A stretch of DNA of 64,000 bases from Photorhabdus luminescens subsp. luminescens (GTDB taxonomy: Bacteria > Pseudomonadota > Gammaproteobacteria > Enterobacterales > Enterobacteriaceae), in assembly GCF_001083805.1 (NCBI RefSeq), contig NZ_JXSK01000001.1:434001-498000 (forward strand). The letters run 5' to 3'. The notes beneath the pieces are model-generated. The model ran no database searches. It saw only the letters and a list, made by a program, of their open reading frames with translations, and was not told the origin of the DNA. Both the position numbers and the translations under genes were made by a program. This document shows positions 18,607 to 31,133 of the stretch, one piece after another. Numbering within the stretch: the first letter of the stretch is position 1; each line of letters begins with the position of its first letter.

Positions 18607-19437
18607 ATGGCTATTTCACAATACGATATTCATACCAGTCATGCTGTCATCTCTGTTGCTGATACGGGAGGTGATGGGTTACCGGTCCTCCTTATACACG
18701 GTAATTCAAGTTGTAAAGATGTTTTTCGCCATCAAATTGACTGTTTTGGTGACGAATACCGGATTTTAGCTATTGATTTACCGGGGCATGGCGCTTCATC
18801 AAATGCAGTGGACCCTCGCCGAACCTATTCGATACCCGGTTATGCCCTTTGCATTATCGAAGTACTGGAAAAATTAGGCATCGATAAAGTTGCTGTTTTC
18901 GGATGGTCACTGGGAGGGCATATCGGTTTGGAGCTGATCTCTCGATTCCCAGGGATTGTTGGGATAATGATTTGCGGCACTCCACCGGTTAGCCCTGGCG
19001 CAGAGAATGTTAGCCTTGGATTTAAACCAAGTCGGTTTATGGCAATATCGGGTAAGGCTTCGCTGACAGAAGAGGAGATTACGGATTATACGTTAGCGTT
19101 GTATGGAAAAGATGCGCTTTGTGAGCCATTTTTAAGGGCCGCAGTGGCGCGGACCGATGGTTTGGCCCGGCAGTATATGTCTGAAGCATCGGTTTCACCA
19201 GATGTGATGGATCAACGGTTATTGGTTGAAACAAACCCAACACCACTAGCTATCGTTAATGGTGTAGAAGATTTGTTCGTTAATATTGATTACATTAACG
19301 GGATAACCTATAAAAATCTTTGGACTGGTCAGGTGTACAATTTGCTCAACTTGGGGCATGGGCCATTTTGGGAAGCGCCAGAGTTGTTTAACCCTTTGAT
19401 GGCAGGTTTTTTTTCTGATCTCACCTTGGAAGCATAA
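18607..19437 (+). CDS. Alpha/beta-hydrolase fold protein
   Basis: 276 aa. Typical alpha/beta hydrolase order: VLLIHGNSS (oxyanion HGN loop), AIDLPGHGASS, the nucleophile elbow GWSLGGH (about residue 101), an acid in NGVEDLF and the catalytic His in LGHGPFWE. A ribosome site (AAGGAA) lies 12 nt upstream. Substrate cannot be told from sequence; relatives include esterases, peroxidases and lactonases. It is inserted between sohB and topA, where E. coli has no such gene, so it is accessory. Confidence 0.85.
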   Translation: MAISQYDIHTSHAVISVADTGGDGLPVLLIHGNSSCKDVFRHQIDCFGDEYRILAIDLPGHGASSNAVDPRRTYSIPGYALCIIEVLEKLGIDKVAVFGWSLGGHIGLELISRFPGIVGIMICGTPPVSPGAENVSLGFKPSRFMAISGKASLTEEEITDYTLALYGKDALCEPFLRAAVARTDGLARQYMSEASVSPDVMDQRLLVETNPTPLAIVNGVEDLFVNIDYINGITYKNLWTGQVYNLLNLGHGPFWEAPELFNPLMAGFFSDLTLEA

Positions 19438-19476
19438 TTGATACTTATAGTTTATCGTCAGAGGTGCTTATACCCG

Positions 19477-19512
19477 GCAGATATATTTTTATATCGTTTT
19501 CATATATCTGCC
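19477..19512. repeat. Perfect 11-bp inverted repeat
   Basis: GGCAGATATAT / ATATATCTGCC with a 14-nt loop, 39 nt after the hydrolase stop and without a U-tract. It may be a weak terminator or an mRNA-stability hairpin. Confidence 0.5.
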
Positions 19513-20089
19513 TATTCATTGCTCAATAAATTTTTGTTATTAATTTTCGAGATAATATTGCTTCGATAGGATATGCGTCAGTCGTTCGAACATATTGAAA
19601 ATAGCAGTATTTTTGACTATCGGTAAACCATTTTCGCTTAGAAAAGATTCACCATCAATACTAATACATTTCCTTTTTGTTCTACGCTATTTATATACAT
19701 ACCATGAATAAAATCTTCATGTTAGTGAATAATATGGCTGGCTTTTTTTAGTCATTGTTTACCTTTAATCGGTGTTGTTCTGTTTTGTCTATTCCTATCC
19801 TTATCAAAAATAATTTGTTGCGCATCATTTTTTATCAGGTAGAGTGTGAATTTTTCATCATGCAGATGGAAGATTTTGTTTACGGTGATCACTTCACCCA
19901 TTTGCATAGCTCATGGGCGGTATCTAAAATACCTTAGATAATTCAATATGTTTCGAGTTTGGGGAAATCAACTGAATAAAAATAAGTTGATATATTGAGA
20001 ATCTATCGCAATATAAAAAGAGGTTTTAAATACCGTGATATGGCGCAGTGAATTCCACCATCTGAAAAGATAATTAGGTAAAGATAACT
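19513..20089. other. AT-rich gap upstream of topA
   Basis: No convincing gene. A 60-codon open frame at 19755-19937 has no ribosome site and no recognisable composition. The last ~200 nt presumably hold the topA promoters. Confidence 0.4.
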
Positions 20090-22690
20090 ATGGGTAAAGC
20101 TCTTGTAATAGTGGAGTCCCCGGCAAAGGCCAAAACAATCAACAAATATTTGGGGAGTGACTACGTGGTGAAATCCAGCGTTGGTCATATCCGTGATTTG
20201 CCGACCAGCGGCTCAGCCAGCCAAAAGAGTTCGAGCTCATCTACCGATAAGTCTAAGAAGAAGGTTAAAAAAGATGAGAAAGTTGCATTAGTCAACCGTA
20301 TGGGGGTTGATCCATACCGTGGTTGGGAAGCGAATTATCAGATTTTGCCGGGCAAAGAGAAGGTCGTGGCAGAGCTAAAATCACTGGCTGAAAAAGTTGA
20401 TCATGTTTATCTCGCAACGGATCTTGACCGCGAGGGAGAAGCCATTGCATGGCACTTGCGGGAAGTGATTGGTGGTGATGGCGATCGTTTTAGCCGGGTT
20501 GTTTTTAATGAAATCACTAAAAATGCCATCAAACAGGCATTTGATAATCCGGGTGAATTAAATATTCATCGGATAAATGCTCAACAAGCTCGCCGTTTTA
20601 TGGATCGAGTCGTGGGTTATATGGTTTCTCCGCTACTGTGGAAAAAGGTCGCCAGAGGGCTTTCAGCCGGTCGTGTGCAATCGGTGGCGGTACGCCTTGT
20701 AGTAGAAAGAGAGCGTGAAATTAAAGCGTTTGTACCGGTAGAATATTGGCAATTACATGCTGATTTGCTGGCGAAAGGCGAAATTTCACTGCATATGGAA
20801 GTGACTCATCAGCAAGGTAAACCGTTTAAGCCGGTTAATAGTGAACAAACCCAAGCTGCTGTCTCTTTACTGGAAAAAGCCCGTTACAAAGTGATCGATC
20901 GTGAAGATCGTCCGACATCCAGTAAACCGAGTGCGTCGTTTATCACATCTACATTGCAACAGGCAGCCAGCACGCGTTTAGGGTTTGGTGTTAAAAAAAC
21001 CATGATGATGGCTCAGCGTTTGTATGAGGCCGGATATATTACTTATATGCGTACTGATTCAACGAACCTGAGTCAGGATGCGCTGGATATGGTTCGTGGT
21101 TATATCAGTGATAATTTTGGCGACAAATACCTGCCAAAAACAGCCAATACTTACAGCAGTAAAGAGAATTCACAGGAAGCGCATGAAGCGATTCGTCCTT
21201 CCAGTGTTGATATCATGGCAGAACAACTGAAAGATATGGATGCGGATGCACAGAAGTTGTATCAGCTAATCTGGCGTCAGTTCGTGGCTTGTCAGATGAC
21301 GCCGGCGAAATACGATTCCACAACATTGACTGTACAGGCGGGTGATTTTGAATTGCGTGCCAAAGGTCGTACATTGCGTTTTGATGGCTGGACAAAAGTG
21401 ATGCCTGTACTGCGCAAAGGTGACGAAGACCACACGTTGCCAGTTGTTGAAATTGGTACAGAACTTGATTTGCAACAACTGATCCCAAGCCAGCACTTCA
21501 CTAAACCGCCGGCACGTTACAGTGAGGCATCTTTGGTTAAGGAACTGGAGAAACGCAGTATTGGTCGTCCATCCACTTATGCTTCCATTATCTCCACGAT
21601 TCAGGAGCGTGGTTATGTTCGCGTGGAGAGTCGCCGTTTCTACTCAGAGAAAATGGGAGAGATTGTTACTGATCGTCTGGAAGAGAATTTCAACGAGCTG
21701 ATGAGTTATGACTTTACCGCGCGAATGGAAGATCAGCTTGATCAGGTCGCAACTAACAAAGCCGAGTGGAAAGGGGTTCTGGATGAGTTTTTCACTGATT
21801 TTAGTGAACAGCTAGACGTCGCCAATAAAGAGCCGGAAGATGGCGGTATGCGGCCGAATCCAATGGTTATTACTTCTATTGAGTGTCCGACATGTCAGCG
21901 CTCTATGGGCATTAGAACGGCAACCACTGGCGTTTTCCTGGGTTGTTCTGGCTATGCGTTATCACCTAAAGAGCGTTGTAAGCAGACGATAAACCTTATC
22001 CCTGAGAATGAAATTCTTAATGTCTTGGAAGGGGATGAGGCGGAAACAAATGCGTTGCGCGCCCGTCGTCGCTGTAAAAAATGTGGTACAGCGATGGACA
22101 GCTACCTTATTGATAACCAACGTAAATTACATGTTTGTGGTAATAACCCTGCTTGTGATGGTTACGAAGTGGAAGAGGGCGAATTTCGCATTAAGGGATA
22201 TGACGGTCCTGTTATCGAATGTGATAAATGTGGCGCTGAAATGCACCTGAAAATGGGGCGTTTCGGTAAATACATGGGCTGTACCGATGAAACTTGTAAA
22301 AATACTCGCAAAATCTTGCGTAGTGGGGAAGTCGCGCCGCCAAAAGAAGATCCGGTTCCGTTGCCAGAGCTTCCTTGTGAAAAATCTGATGCCTATTTTG
22401 TATTGCGCGATGGCGCCGCTGGCGTATTTTTAGCGGCGAATACTTTCCCTAAATCCAGAGAAACCAGAGCGCCGTTGGTAGAAGAACTAGCGCGTTTTAA
22501 AGAGCGTCTGCCGGAGAAATTACGCTATTTGGCTGATGCGCCTGCGGCAGATGCTGAGGGCAATAAAACAGTGATTCGTTTTAGCCGTAAAACTAAACAG
22601 CAATATGCTTCTTCAGAGAAAAATGGCAAGGCAACGGGTTGGAGTGTGTTTTATGTTGATGGAAAATGGGTTGAAAAAGATAAAAAGTAA
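20090..22690 (+). CDS. topA: DNA topoisomerase I (type IA)
   Basis: 866 aa, the E. coli TopA length. The N-terminal TOPRIM ([18 protein letters not shown]; acidic DLDREGEA) is followed by the active-site motif [14 protein letters not shown] with catalytic Tyr319 and Arg321, the same numbering as E. coli. The C-terminal half has three cysteine zinc-ribbon modules (CPTCQRSMG..., [11 protein letters not shown]..., [11 protein letters not shown]...) and a final basic domain. It relaxes negative supercoils. Backbone order topA-cysB is conserved. Confidence 0.97.
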   Translation: MGKALVIVESPAKAKTINKYLGSDYVVKSSVGHIRDLPTSGSASQKSSSSSTDKSKKKVKKDEKVALVNRMGVDPYRGWEANYQILPGKEKVVAELKSLAEKVDHVYLATDLDREGEAIAWHLREVIGGDGDRFSRVVFNEITKNAIKQAFDNPGELNIHRINAQQARRFMDRVVGYMVSPLLWKKVARGLSAGRVQSVAVRLVVEREREIKAFVPVEYWQLHADLLAKGEISLHMEVTHQQGKPFKPVNSEQTQAAVSLLEKARYKVIDREDRPTSSKPSASFITSTLQQAASTRLGFGVKKTMMMAQRLYEAGYITYMRTDSTNLSQDALDMVRGYISDNFGDKYLPKTANTYSSKENSQEAHEAIRPSSVDIMAEQLKDMDADAQKLYQLIWRQFVACQMTPAKYDSTTLTVQAGDFELRAKGRTLRFDGWTKVMPVLRKGDEDHTLPVVEIGTELDLQQLIPSQHFTKPPARYSEASLVKELEKRSIGRPSTYASIISTIQERGYVRVESRRFYSEKMGEIVTDRLEENFNELMSYDFTARMEDQLDQVATNKAEWKGVLDEFFTDFSEQLDVANKEPEDGGMRPNPMVITSIECPTCQRSMGIRTATTGVFLGCSGYALSPKERCKQTINLIPENEILNVLEGDEAETNALRARRRCKKCGTAMDSYLIDNQRKLHVCGNNPACDGYEVEEGEFRIKGYDGPVIECDKCGAEMHLKMGRFGKYMGCTDETCKNTRKILRSGEVAPPKEDPVPLPELPCEKSDAYFVLRDGAAGVFLAANTFPKSRETRAPLVEELARFKERLPEKLRYLADAPAADAEGNKTVIRFSRKTKQQYASSEKNGKATGWSVFYVDGKWVEKDKK

Positions 22691-22747
22691 CAATTTTTGA
22701 CAGAATCAACACTCTCTTTTTCTTAGAAAAGGGATTATTTTCTTCTA

Positions 22748-22778
22748 TTAAGCCAACCTTATAGGTTGGCTTTTTTCG
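22748..22778 (+). terminator. topA terminator
   Basis: AAGCCAACCT / AGGTTGGCTT stem with a 3-nt loop (22750-22772), followed by TTTTTT. Confidence 0.9.
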
Positions 22779-23987
<1,209 letters not shown>

Positions 23988-23993
23988 TGAAAT

Positions 23994-24033
23994 AATTAGG
24001 GAGCTAATATTGCTATTAGCTTCCTAATTTTAC
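23994..24033. terminator. Bidirectional terminator between cysB and the unknown - strand gene
   Basis: Near-perfect 16-bp inverted repeat (23994-24009 and 24014-24029, core GAGCTAATA / TATTAGCTTC) flanked by A-rich and T-rich runs on either side, placed between convergent genes. Confidence 0.85.
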
Positions 24034-24036
24034 CTA

Positions 24037-24864
24037 TCAGATGGGTTCAAACTCACCACTGAAGAAATCATCAGAATCTTCTATTGATGTTTTTCTTTGT
24101 TTGTTAATGAAACTATCAAAACTGGCTTTAATCTCAGGATTGTCGAGCGCTTCATAGTCTAAGACCGATATTAAGGATGAATACTCAAAATCAATGTTGA
24201 CATTTTCATTAGAAGCACAACTTGATAAAAAGTTTGAATTAGTGCTATCAAAATTAACTCGATAGAGTTTTAGTTTCGGAATATATAGTGTCTTATCTCC
24301 TACAATCAAGGTATCAATAGCAATCGTCAGTGTCACAGTAGAATAGAAGCCTTTATTTTTCCGTATACCTAAGCGGATCGTTTCCCCTTGCTTGGTAAGA
24401 AACTTAGCGAAATCTGGCAACATATCTGTATTTTCGAATACAACCACATTCATAATGAAATGAAGGAAGCTTTTTGAGATGCTTAAACCATTTAATGAAT
24501 CAGTGTAATTTTTAGATTCAACTTTGCTGGTGCCCATTAGCGGTAATTTGTTAACGACTTTAGTCCAAAAGTCCATGTCTGTTTTATATTGCTCGCCATA
24601 CTTTTCCGCGTATTTATTGACATAATTGGTTGCGATGGAGGAAAGTGCAATTAATGTTTGACTTAATCTATTAGTTTTCTCTATAACTTCTGGTTTATCA
24701 GATAATTGTTTGGCTATAATGAACTGAACTAAACCATCTTTTTCGTTATATTTATTGGTATTTTCTATACTAAAATGAGCGTCGTCGATATGAAAGAACG
24801 TATTAGCTTCATTGATTTTTGCGATATGTTCCTGGTTATTCGTAATTGCGTTTTTTATATCCAT
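24037..24864 (-). CDS. Unknown 275-aa protein
   Basis: Well-formed gene: AAGGAA ribosome site 7 nt before ATG and its own terminator. No signal peptide or membrane helix is visible. The N-terminal half is helical and charged, the middle (RLGIRKNKGFYSTVTLTIAI, DTLIVGDKTLYIPKLKLYRV) looks like a beta-sheet region, and the C-terminus is acidic (EDSDDFFSGEFEPI). I recognise no family. It is absent from the E. coli cysB-acnA interval, so it is an accessory insertion. A Fur-box-like sequence lies 67 nt upstream. Function unknown. Confidence 0.7.
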   Translation of the reverse strand: MDIKNAITNNQEHIAKINEANTFFHIDDAHFSIENTNKYNEKDGLVQFIIAKQLSDKPEVIEKTNRLSQTLIALSSIATNYVNKYAEKYGEQYKTDMDFWTKVVNKLPLMGTSKVESKNYTDSLNGLSISKSFLHFIMNVVVFENTDMLPDFAKFLTKQGETIRLGIRKNKGFYSTVTLTIAIDTLIVGDKTLYIPKLKLYRVNFDSTNSNFLSSCASNENVNIDFEYSSLISVLDYEALDNPEIKASFDSFINKQRKTSIEDSDDFFSGEFEPI

Positions 24865-24924
24865 TATTTTTTCCTTATTTTTTTATTGATAATTTAAATC
24901 CAATTGAATTGTTAGCAAGTTAAT

Positions 24925-24945
24925 TCTAACTGATTATCATTCAAT
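24925..24945. promoter_or_regulatory. Candidate Fur box between the unknown gene and acnA
   Basis: Read on the - strand, the core AATGATAATCA matches the Fur consensus centre, about 12 of 19 positions by eye. It lies 67 nt upstream of the unknown gene and ~170 nt upstream of acnA, both divergent from it. Iron control is plausible because aconitase is an Fe-S enzyme, but the match is partial. Confidence 0.35.
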
Positions 24946-25116
24946 TGTTTACCCGACTAAATTATCAAAATTTATTACTGAAATTCTGATGGATACACTG
25001 AATTGACCCATTGTGCGGTAATAAAAAACAAATATTTACTTATATGTTATGTTTAATTTGTGCCATTATCATTAAGGTAGTTTTGAGTTATGCCAATATA
25101 AGAATAAGGAGGAGTT

Positions 25117-27792
25117 ATGTCGTTTGATTTGAAAAAGGTTTGTGTTTCAACACTTTCCGCTGCAAGTAAACAATATGATTATTACAGCTTACCACTGGTT
25201 GCTAAACATTTGGGGGATATTTCCCGTTTACCCAAATCCATGAAAGTTCTTCTGGAAAATCTTCTTCGCAATATTGATGGCAATTCTGTTGTGGATGATG
25301 ATTTGAAAGCAATTGTTGATTGGCAAAATACCGGCCATGCGGACAGAGAAATTGCTTACCGGCCAGCACGTGTATTGATGCAGGATTTCACCGGTGTTCC
25401 TGCCGTTGTTGATTTAGCGGCTATGAGAGAAGCGGTTCGGCGTCTTGGTGGTGATGTTGAACAAGTTAATCCACTATCACCCGTTGATTTGGTTATTGAC
25501 CATTCAGTCATGGTGGATAAATTCGGCACGGAAAAAGCCTTTGAACAAAATGTTCAATTAGAAATGGAACGCAACTATGAACGTTATCTCTTTCTGCGTT
25601 GGGGACAAAAAGCCTTTAACCGTTTTCGTGTTGTCCCGCCAGGAACGGGAATTTGCCATCAGGTAAATCTGGAATATTTGGGGAAAACGGTTTGGCATGA
25701 AATGTATAACGGACGGGAGCTGGCTTATCCTGATACCTTGGTTGGTACCGATTCCCATACCACCATGATCAATGGCCTCGGTGTCTTAGGGTGGGGTGTA
25801 GGTGGGATTGAAGCGGAAGCGGCTATGTTAGGGCAACCTATTTCCATGCTTATTCCTGATGTGGTGGGTTTTAAACTTACCGGCAAGTTATGCGAAGGGA
25901 TTACTGCAACAGATCTTGTATTGACTGTCACTCAAATGCTGCGTAAACATGGGGTGGTCGGAAAATTTGTAGAATTTTATGGTGATGGGTTAGCTGACTT
26001 GCCGCTGGCGGATAGAGCAACCATTGCCAATATGTCGCCGGAATATGGTGCAACTTGCGGTTTCTTCCCGGTAGATGATATTACCCTGAGCTATATGCGG
26101 TTGACAGGGCGTACAGAACAGCAGATTGCGCTGGTGGAAACCTATTGTAAGATTCAAGGATTATGGCGAAATCCCGGTGATGAGCCGGTATTTACCAGCG
26201 GTCTTGAACTGGACATGGCGACGGTGGAAGCGAGTCTTGCCGGTCCGAAACGTCCACAAGACAGAGTAGCTTTAGCGCGAGTGCCTCAAGTATTTCAATC
26301 AGCCGTTGATCTGGAAATGAATAAACCCCAGGGGAAAACCGTCTCAGCGCCAGTTAATCTGAATAATCAGCAGCACGAGTTAGAAGAGGGGGCTGTCGTC
26401 ATTGCTGCGATTACTTCCTGTACCAACACATCTAATCCCAGTGTATTAATGGCTGCGGGGTTGTTGGCGAAGAAAGCGGTTGAAAAGGGGCTTAAGCGCC
26501 AACCGTGGGTGAAAACCTCACTGGCGCCCGGCTCGAAAGTGGTGACGGATTACCTTGAACTGGCAGGCTTGATGCCGTATTTGGAGCAACTGGGCTTCAA
26601 TCTGGTTGGTTACGGTTGCACAACTTGCATAGGTAACTCTGGGCCGCTGCCGGAGTCTATTGAAACGGCGATTAAACAAGCTGATCTTACCGTCGGCGCA
26701 GTCCTTTCTGGCAATCGAAACTTTGAAGGTCGTATCCATCCTCAGATAAAAACTAACTGGCTAGCGTCGCCGCCGTTAGTTGTAGCGTATGCTTTATCTG
26801 GCAGCATGAAAAAGGATTTAACTAAAGATCCTCTTGGTCAAGATCAGCAAGGCAATGATATCTATTTGAAGGATATATGGCCTGATAGCAAAGAAATTGC
26901 TGAGGCTGTTGATCAAATTAAGGCTGATATGTTTCATAAAGAGTATGCGGAAGTCTTTGATGGTGATGAAACATGGCAATCGCTGGACGTTGCGAGTTCG
27001 GCAACTTATCACTTCCAGCCTGATTCTACTTATATTCGCCACCCGCCATTCTTTAGTGAGATGACAGCGGAGCCAGAAGCGATAACGGATATTCACGGTG
27101 CGAATATATTGGCTATTCTTGGGGATTCTGTAACCACAGACCATATTTCTCCGGCGGGGAATATTAAGGCTGATAGTCCGGCAGGGCGTTATCTTCAGGA
27201 ACATGGCGTTGAACCTAAAGATTTTAATTCCTACGGTTCAAGGCGCGGTAATCATGAGGTTATGATGCGTGGAACATTTGCCAATATCCGTATCCGTAAT
27301 GAGATGATTTCTGGTGTAGAGGGAGGATATACCCGCCATATTCCGTCACAAACACAATTGGCGATTTATGATGCGGCTATGTGTTATCAGGAAGAAAAAA
27401 CACCATTAGCTATTATTGCGGGTAAAGAATATGGTTCCGGTTCGAGCCGCGACTGGGCAGCGAAAGGGACTCGGTTATTGGGCGTTAGAGTGGTGATTGC
27501 GGAATCATTTGAGCGTATTCATCGTTCGAACCTGATTGGTATGGGTGTATTGCCATTGGAATTTCCTCAGGGCATAAATCGTAAAACGCTAAATCTGCAA
27601 GGTGATGAAACAATTGATATTGAGGGGATGAATAACCTCAAGCCGGGGCAGATTGTACCGGTGAAAGTGACTTATGTGGATGGGCGTAAGGAAATCATTA
27701 ATGCTCAGTGCCGTATTGATACCAGAACTGAATTAGATTATTTCCGCCACGGTGGCATTTTGCATTATGTTATTCGCCACATGTTGAAATAG
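25117..27792 (+). CDS. acnA: Aconitate hydratase A
   Basis: 891 aa, the E. coli AcnA length. The [4Fe-4S] cluster cysteines are C435 ([12 protein letters not shown]) and C501/C504 ([12 protein letters not shown]), identical in numbering to E. coli. The C-terminal swivel domain has the [12 protein letters not shown] active-site loop. A strong ribosome site (AAGGAGGAG) precedes ATG 25117. It interconverts citrate and isocitrate, and apo-AcnA also binds mRNA. Convergent with ribA. Confidence 0.98.
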   Translation: MSFDLKKVCVSTLSAASKQYDYYSLPLVAKHLGDISRLPKSMKVLLENLLRNIDGNSVVDDDLKAIVDWQNTGHADREIAYRPARVLMQDFTGVPAVVDLAAMREAVRRLGGDVEQVNPLSPVDLVIDHSVMVDKFGTEKAFEQNVQLEMERNYERYLFLRWGQKAFNRFRVVPPGTGICHQVNLEYLGKTVWHEMYNGRELAYPDTLVGTDSHTTMINGLGVLGWGVGGIEAEAAMLGQPISMLIPDVVGFKLTGKLCEGITATDLVLTVTQMLRKHGVVGKFVEFYGDGLADLPLADRATIANMSPEYGATCGFFPVDDITLSYMRLTGRTEQQIALVETYCKIQGLWRNPGDEPVFTSGLELDMATVEASLAGPKRPQDRVALARVPQVFQSAVDLEMNKPQGKTVSAPVNLNNQQHELEEGAVVIAAITSCTNTSNPSVLMAAGLLAKKAVEKGLKRQPWVKTSLAPGSKVVTDYLELAGLMPYLEQLGFNLVGYGCTTCIGNSGPLPESIETAIKQADLTVGAVLSGNRNFEGRIHPQIKTNWLASPPLVVAYALSGSMKKDLTKDPLGQDQQGNDIYLKDIWPDSKEIAEAVDQIKADMFHKEYAEVFDGDETWQSLDVASSATYHFQPDSTYIRHPPFFSEMTAEPEAITDIHGANILAILGDSVTTDHISPAGNIKADSPAGRYLQEHGVEPKDFNSYGSRRGNHEVMMRGTFANIRIRNEMISGVEGGYTRHIPSQTQLAIYDAAMCYQEEKTPLAIIAGKEYGSGSSRDWAAKGTRLLGVRVVIAESFERIHRSNLIGMGVLPLEFPQGINRKTLNLQGDETIDIEGMNNLKPGQIVPVKVTYVDGRKEIINAQCRIDTRTELDYFRHGGILHYVIRHMLK

Positions 27793-27808
27793 TCTTTACA
27801 GTATATAC

Positions 27809-27845
27809 TAAAGACGGCACTGATTATTTAAGCGCCGTCTTTTCC
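27809..27845. terminator. Bidirectional terminator between acnA and ribA
   Basis: AAAGACGGC / GCCGTCTTT stem (27810-27818, 27834-27842) with T-rich and A-rich flanks, between convergent genes. Confidence 0.85.
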
Positions 27846-27862
27846 GCTAGCTTACTGGAAAA

Positions 27863-28471
27863 CTAATTTTTCTCAGGTAACAAATGACCCATTTTTCTGG
27901 CTTTGGTATCCAGATAATAAGCATTTTTAGGATTACGGCCAGTAATTAATGGAACACGTTCTACAATGTTAATCCCTGCTTCGGTCATAGTTTCCACTTT
28001 TTGGGGATTATTTGTCAGCAGACGAATAGCTTGAACGCCGAGTAATTTATACATATCTGCACATAAGGTAAAATCACGTTCATCAGCGGCAAAACCTAAC
28101 TGATGGTTAGCTTCTACGGTATCGATACCGTTATCCTGTAATGCGTAAGCTCGAATTTTATTGATTAAGCCAATATTACGACCTTCTTGCCGATGGTAAA
28201 GTAATACGCCTCGTCCTTCTTTAGCAATCTGAGCAAGGGCGGCTTCAAGTTGAAAACCGCAATCACAACGTAGACTAAACAGGGCGTCACCGGTCAGACA
28301 TTCTGAATGGATTCTGGAAAGAACAGGCTCATTGCCAGAAATAGTACCGTATATTAGTGCGACATGATCTTGACCTGTGGCGACTTCTTCAAAGCCGACC
28401 ATTAAAAAATCGCCCCAGGGAGTGGGTAACTTGGCTTCAGCGACTCGTTTTAATTGCATTTTATTGTTCAT
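27863..28471 (-). CDS. ribA: GTP cyclohydrolase II
   Basis: 202 aa. Zinc ligands C58, C69 and C71 ([17 protein letters not shown]) and the [11 protein letters not shown] active-site segment are intact. It catalyses the first step of riboflavin synthesis from GTP. Stand-alone RibA, not fused to RibB, as in E. coli, and in the same chromosomal place. Confidence 0.97.
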   Translation of the reverse strand: MNNKMQLKRVAEAKLPTPWGDFLMVGFEEVATGQDHVALIYGTISGNEPVLSRIHSECLTGDALFSLRCDCGFQLEAALAQIAKEGRGVLLYHRQEGRNIGLINKIRAYALQDNGIDTVEANHQLGFAADERDFTLCADMYKLLGVQAIRLLTNNPQKVETMTEAGINIVERVPLITGRNPKNAYYLDTKARKMGHLLPEKN

Positions 28472-28709
28472 ATGTTGACTCAGACTCGTTACAAGACATA
28501 GATGCGAAAAACAATACCGGTCTGGGAAATTCAGCGGACACTGCGTAAAAGATTTTCTCTGATTATAATGTGGCGATATTTTGCCATATTTACCGCAAAT
28601 TATCTGTCAAAAAATTTCAAATAATCATATATAAATGGCAGCTATGGCACTAACATGTTAACGCTGAACAGGTTTTTAAAATGTGTATAAAAATAGTCTG
28701 GTGTTAGAT

Positions 28710-29441
28710 ATGAGTCAATTTATCAAACCTATTGTTATCGCAACATTGATTTTATTGCTACCGCCTGTAGCAGTATTGATGTCAGGTTGGCAATGGCAGC
28801 CTATGGGAGAATATTTATGGCTTGAAATACTGTATTGGATTACTAATACTTCTGGTAAGCCGTGGTGTTATCTGGTTTTTCTGTTTTTTATTTTAGGGCT
28901 GCTGCTGTTCGCTACTTCGGCCAGACAGGGGGGAATATTGGTTGCTATTGTTATAGCGCTCCTTTTAACAGGGCAAGGCATAAAGGTTTTGGTAAAAAAT
29001 ACCACTAAAGAGCCTCGCCCATATGTTGTTTGGTTAGAAAAAAACTATCGGGTGCCGACAGATGAGTTTTATCAGCATCAGCGAAAACAGCGGGCCGAGT
29101 TGTTGCAACGCTATTTAAAAGCTGATGACCGTATTCCACAATGGCAACTCACGCATTGGAAAAGAGAGACCGGATATGCTTTTCCTTCTGGGCATACCTT
29201 GTTTGCTGCCAGTTTGTCACTACTTTTAGTAGGTTTTTTATGGCCGCGTCGTCGCTATATTTTATCTATAATTGTGACGATATGGGCAATGTGTGTTTTG
29301 ATTAGCAGGATGGCATTAGGTATGCACTGGCCGCAGGATATTATCACATCAACGTTAATTAGTGCGGTATTAGTGATGGCTATTTGTTATCTCACAGAAA
29401 AACGGCGGTTGATTAACGACAAAAAGGATTTTGTGGTGTAA
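28710..29441 (+). CDS. pgpB: Phosphatidylglycerophosphatase B / undecaprenyl-PP phosphatase
   Basis: 243 aa from ATG 28710; a GTG at 28683 is an alternative that would add nine residues. Multiple membrane helices and the three PAP2 motifs are present: K..T..EPRPYV, PSGHTLFA, and SRMALGMHWPQDI. The enzyme dephosphorylates phosphatidylglycerophosphate, undecaprenyl pyrophosphate and related lipids at the inner membrane. Neighbours ribA and lapAB are as in E. coli. Confidence 0.92.
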   Translation: MSQFIKPIVIATLILLLPPVAVLMSGWQWQPMGEYLWLEILYWITNTSGKPWCYLVFLFFILGLLLFATSARQGGILVAIVIALLLTGQGIKVLVKNTTKEPRPYVVWLEKNYRVPTDEFYQHQRKQRAELLQRYLKADDRIPQWQLTHWKRETGYAFPSGHTLFAASLSLLLVGFLWPRRRYILSIIVTIWAMCVLISRMALGMHWPQDIITSTLISAVLVMAICYLTEKRRLINDKKDFVV

Positions 29442-29601
29442 TTGCTTCTTATTTACACTTAATCGATGGGAAGATATCGTAAAAAAGCTGAAAGACGCAT
29501 TTATCATGATAAATTGCTTCCTATATCCAGACTGGAAATGCTAATTTAATGAGCCGTTATCCAGCATAATGTCCAAGCAACAATAGATAACAGGAAGAAA
29601 T

Positions 29602-29913
29602 GTGAAATATTTTCTGATTTTATTACTGGTGTTGGTGATCTTTGTCATTTCGGTGACTCTTGGATCAAATAACGATCAGGTTGTTACATTTAACTATCTG
29701 ATTGCTAAAGGGAATTACTCTGTATCTACACTTTTGGCTGTATTGTTTGCTAGCGGTTTCGTGTTAGGTTGGGTTATTTGTGGATTATTTTATCTTCGTG
29801 CTCGTTTGTCATTAGGAAGAGCGGAACGAAAGATTAAGCGACTTGAAGCGCAACTGGAGCAACCTGCTGAGCCTTCGGTTACTCATTCATCGCTTGCACT
29901 TAGCAAGGAATAA
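29602..29913 (+). CDS. lapA: LapA, lipopolysaccharide assembly protein A
   Basis: 103 aa, starting with GTG at 29602 as in E. coli yciS; the ATG at 29600 is out of frame and stops at once. AGGAAG precedes the start. Two membrane helices (about residues 1-23 and 40-64) precede a cytoplasmic coiled tail. Followed 6 nt later by lapB. Acts with LapB in control of LPS synthesis. Confidence 0.94.
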   Translation: MKYFLILLLVLVIFVISVTLGSNNDQVVTFNYLIAKGNYSVSTLLAVLFASGFVLGWVICGLFYLRARLSLGRAERKIKRLEAQLEQPAEPSVTHSSLALSKE

Positions 29914-29919
29914 ACTCCT

Positions 29920-31089
29920 ATGTTAGAGCTGCTGTTTCTGTTGCTTCCTGTGGCCGCTGCTTATGGCTGGTATATGGGGCGCAGAAGTGCTCAACAAGAT
30001 AAGCAACAAAATGCTGATCGCTTATCACGGGAATATGTTGCCGGAGTTAACTTTCTCCTTTCAAACCAGCAAGATAAAGCCGTAGATCTGTTTCTTGAAA
30101 TGCTTAAAGAGGACAGCTCCGCTTTTGAAGCGCATTTGACCTTGGGGAATTTATTCCGTTCCAGAGGGGAAGTAGAGCGGGCTATCCGTATTCATCAATC
30201 TCTCATGGAAAGCGCTTCTCTGACATTTGATCAGCGTCTGCTTGCGACGCAACAATTGGGCCGCGATTATATGTCTGCGGGTTTGTATGATCGCGCTGAA
30301 AATATGTTCGCTCAGTTGGTGAATGAAAAAGATTTTCGGGAAAATGCGCTTCAATCGTTGCTGGCTATTTATCAATTAACCAGTGATTGGAAAAAAGCCA
30401 TTGATATCGCTGAAAAATTAGTTAAATCCGGCAAACATGATTTACGGGAAAAAATTGCCCATTTTTATTGTGAACTCGCTTTGCAGGAGATGAGCGGCGA
30501 TGATCTTGATGAGGCTATCAGTTATCTCAATAAAGCGGTTCAGGCAGATAAAAACTGCGCCAGAGTTTCTATCATGTTGGGGCGCCTGTTTATGGCCCGA
30601 CAAGAATACATCAAAGCGGCGGATGCTTTAAAATCTGTTCTTGAGCAAGATAAAAAGTTGGTTAGTGAGGTGTTGCCTATTCTCCAGGAGTGTTACCAGC
30701 ATCTGAATCAGATTGATGAATGGGAAGATTTCCTGAGACGTTGTGTAGAGGAAGATTGTGGGGCCACGGCCGAGCTTTTGCTGGCGGATATTATTGAGCA
30801 ACAAAAAGGACATGAAGTCGCGCAAATTTATATCAACCATCGATTAGAGCGCCATCCGACCATGCGCCTGTTTTATCGCCTGATGGATTACCATTTAGCT
30901 GAGGCAGAAGAGGGGCGGGCGAAAGAAAGTATTATCTTGTTGCGGGACATGGTTGGTGAGCAAATTCGAACCAAACCTAATTATCGCTGCCACAAATGCG
31001 GCTTTACTTCCCATTCACTTTATTGGCACTGTCCATCATGTCGTTCGTGGGATTCAATTAAACCAATCCGTGGATTAGATGGTCAGTGA
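29920..31089 (+). CDS. lapB: LapB, LPS assembly TPR protein
   Basis: 389 aa. An N-terminal membrane anchor (residues 1-20), a long TPR array, and a C-terminal rubredoxin-like zinc site with C357, C360, C371 and C374 (CHKCG ... CPSC). LapB is the adaptor that presents LpxC to FtsH for degradation, balancing LPS and phospholipid synthesis. Operon with lapA. Confidence 0.97.
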   Translation: MLELLFLLLPVAAAYGWYMGRRSAQQDKQQNADRLSREYVAGVNFLLSNQQDKAVDLFLEMLKEDSSAFEAHLTLGNLFRSRGEVERAIRIHQSLMESASLTFDQRLLATQQLGRDYMSAGLYDRAENMFAQLVNEKDFRENALQSLLAIYQLTSDWKKAIDIAEKLVKSGKHDLREKIAHFYCELALQEMSGDDLDEAISYLNKAVQADKNCARVSIMLGRLFMARQEYIKAADALKSVLEQDKKLVSEVLPILQECYQHLNQIDEWEDFLRRCVEEDCGATAELLLADIIEQQKGHEVAQIYINHRLERHPTMRLFYRLMDYHLAEAEEGRAKESIILLRDMVGEQIRTKPNYRCHKCGFTSHSLYWHCPSCRSWDSIKPIRGLDGQ

Positions 31090-31133
31090 CAGTGTCACTA
31101 TAATGTTGCTTTGTTAGTCAAAAAGGTTAAAAA

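Noticed and set aside
19755-19937. 60-codon frame upstream of topA
   Set aside because: No ribosome site or recognisable composition.
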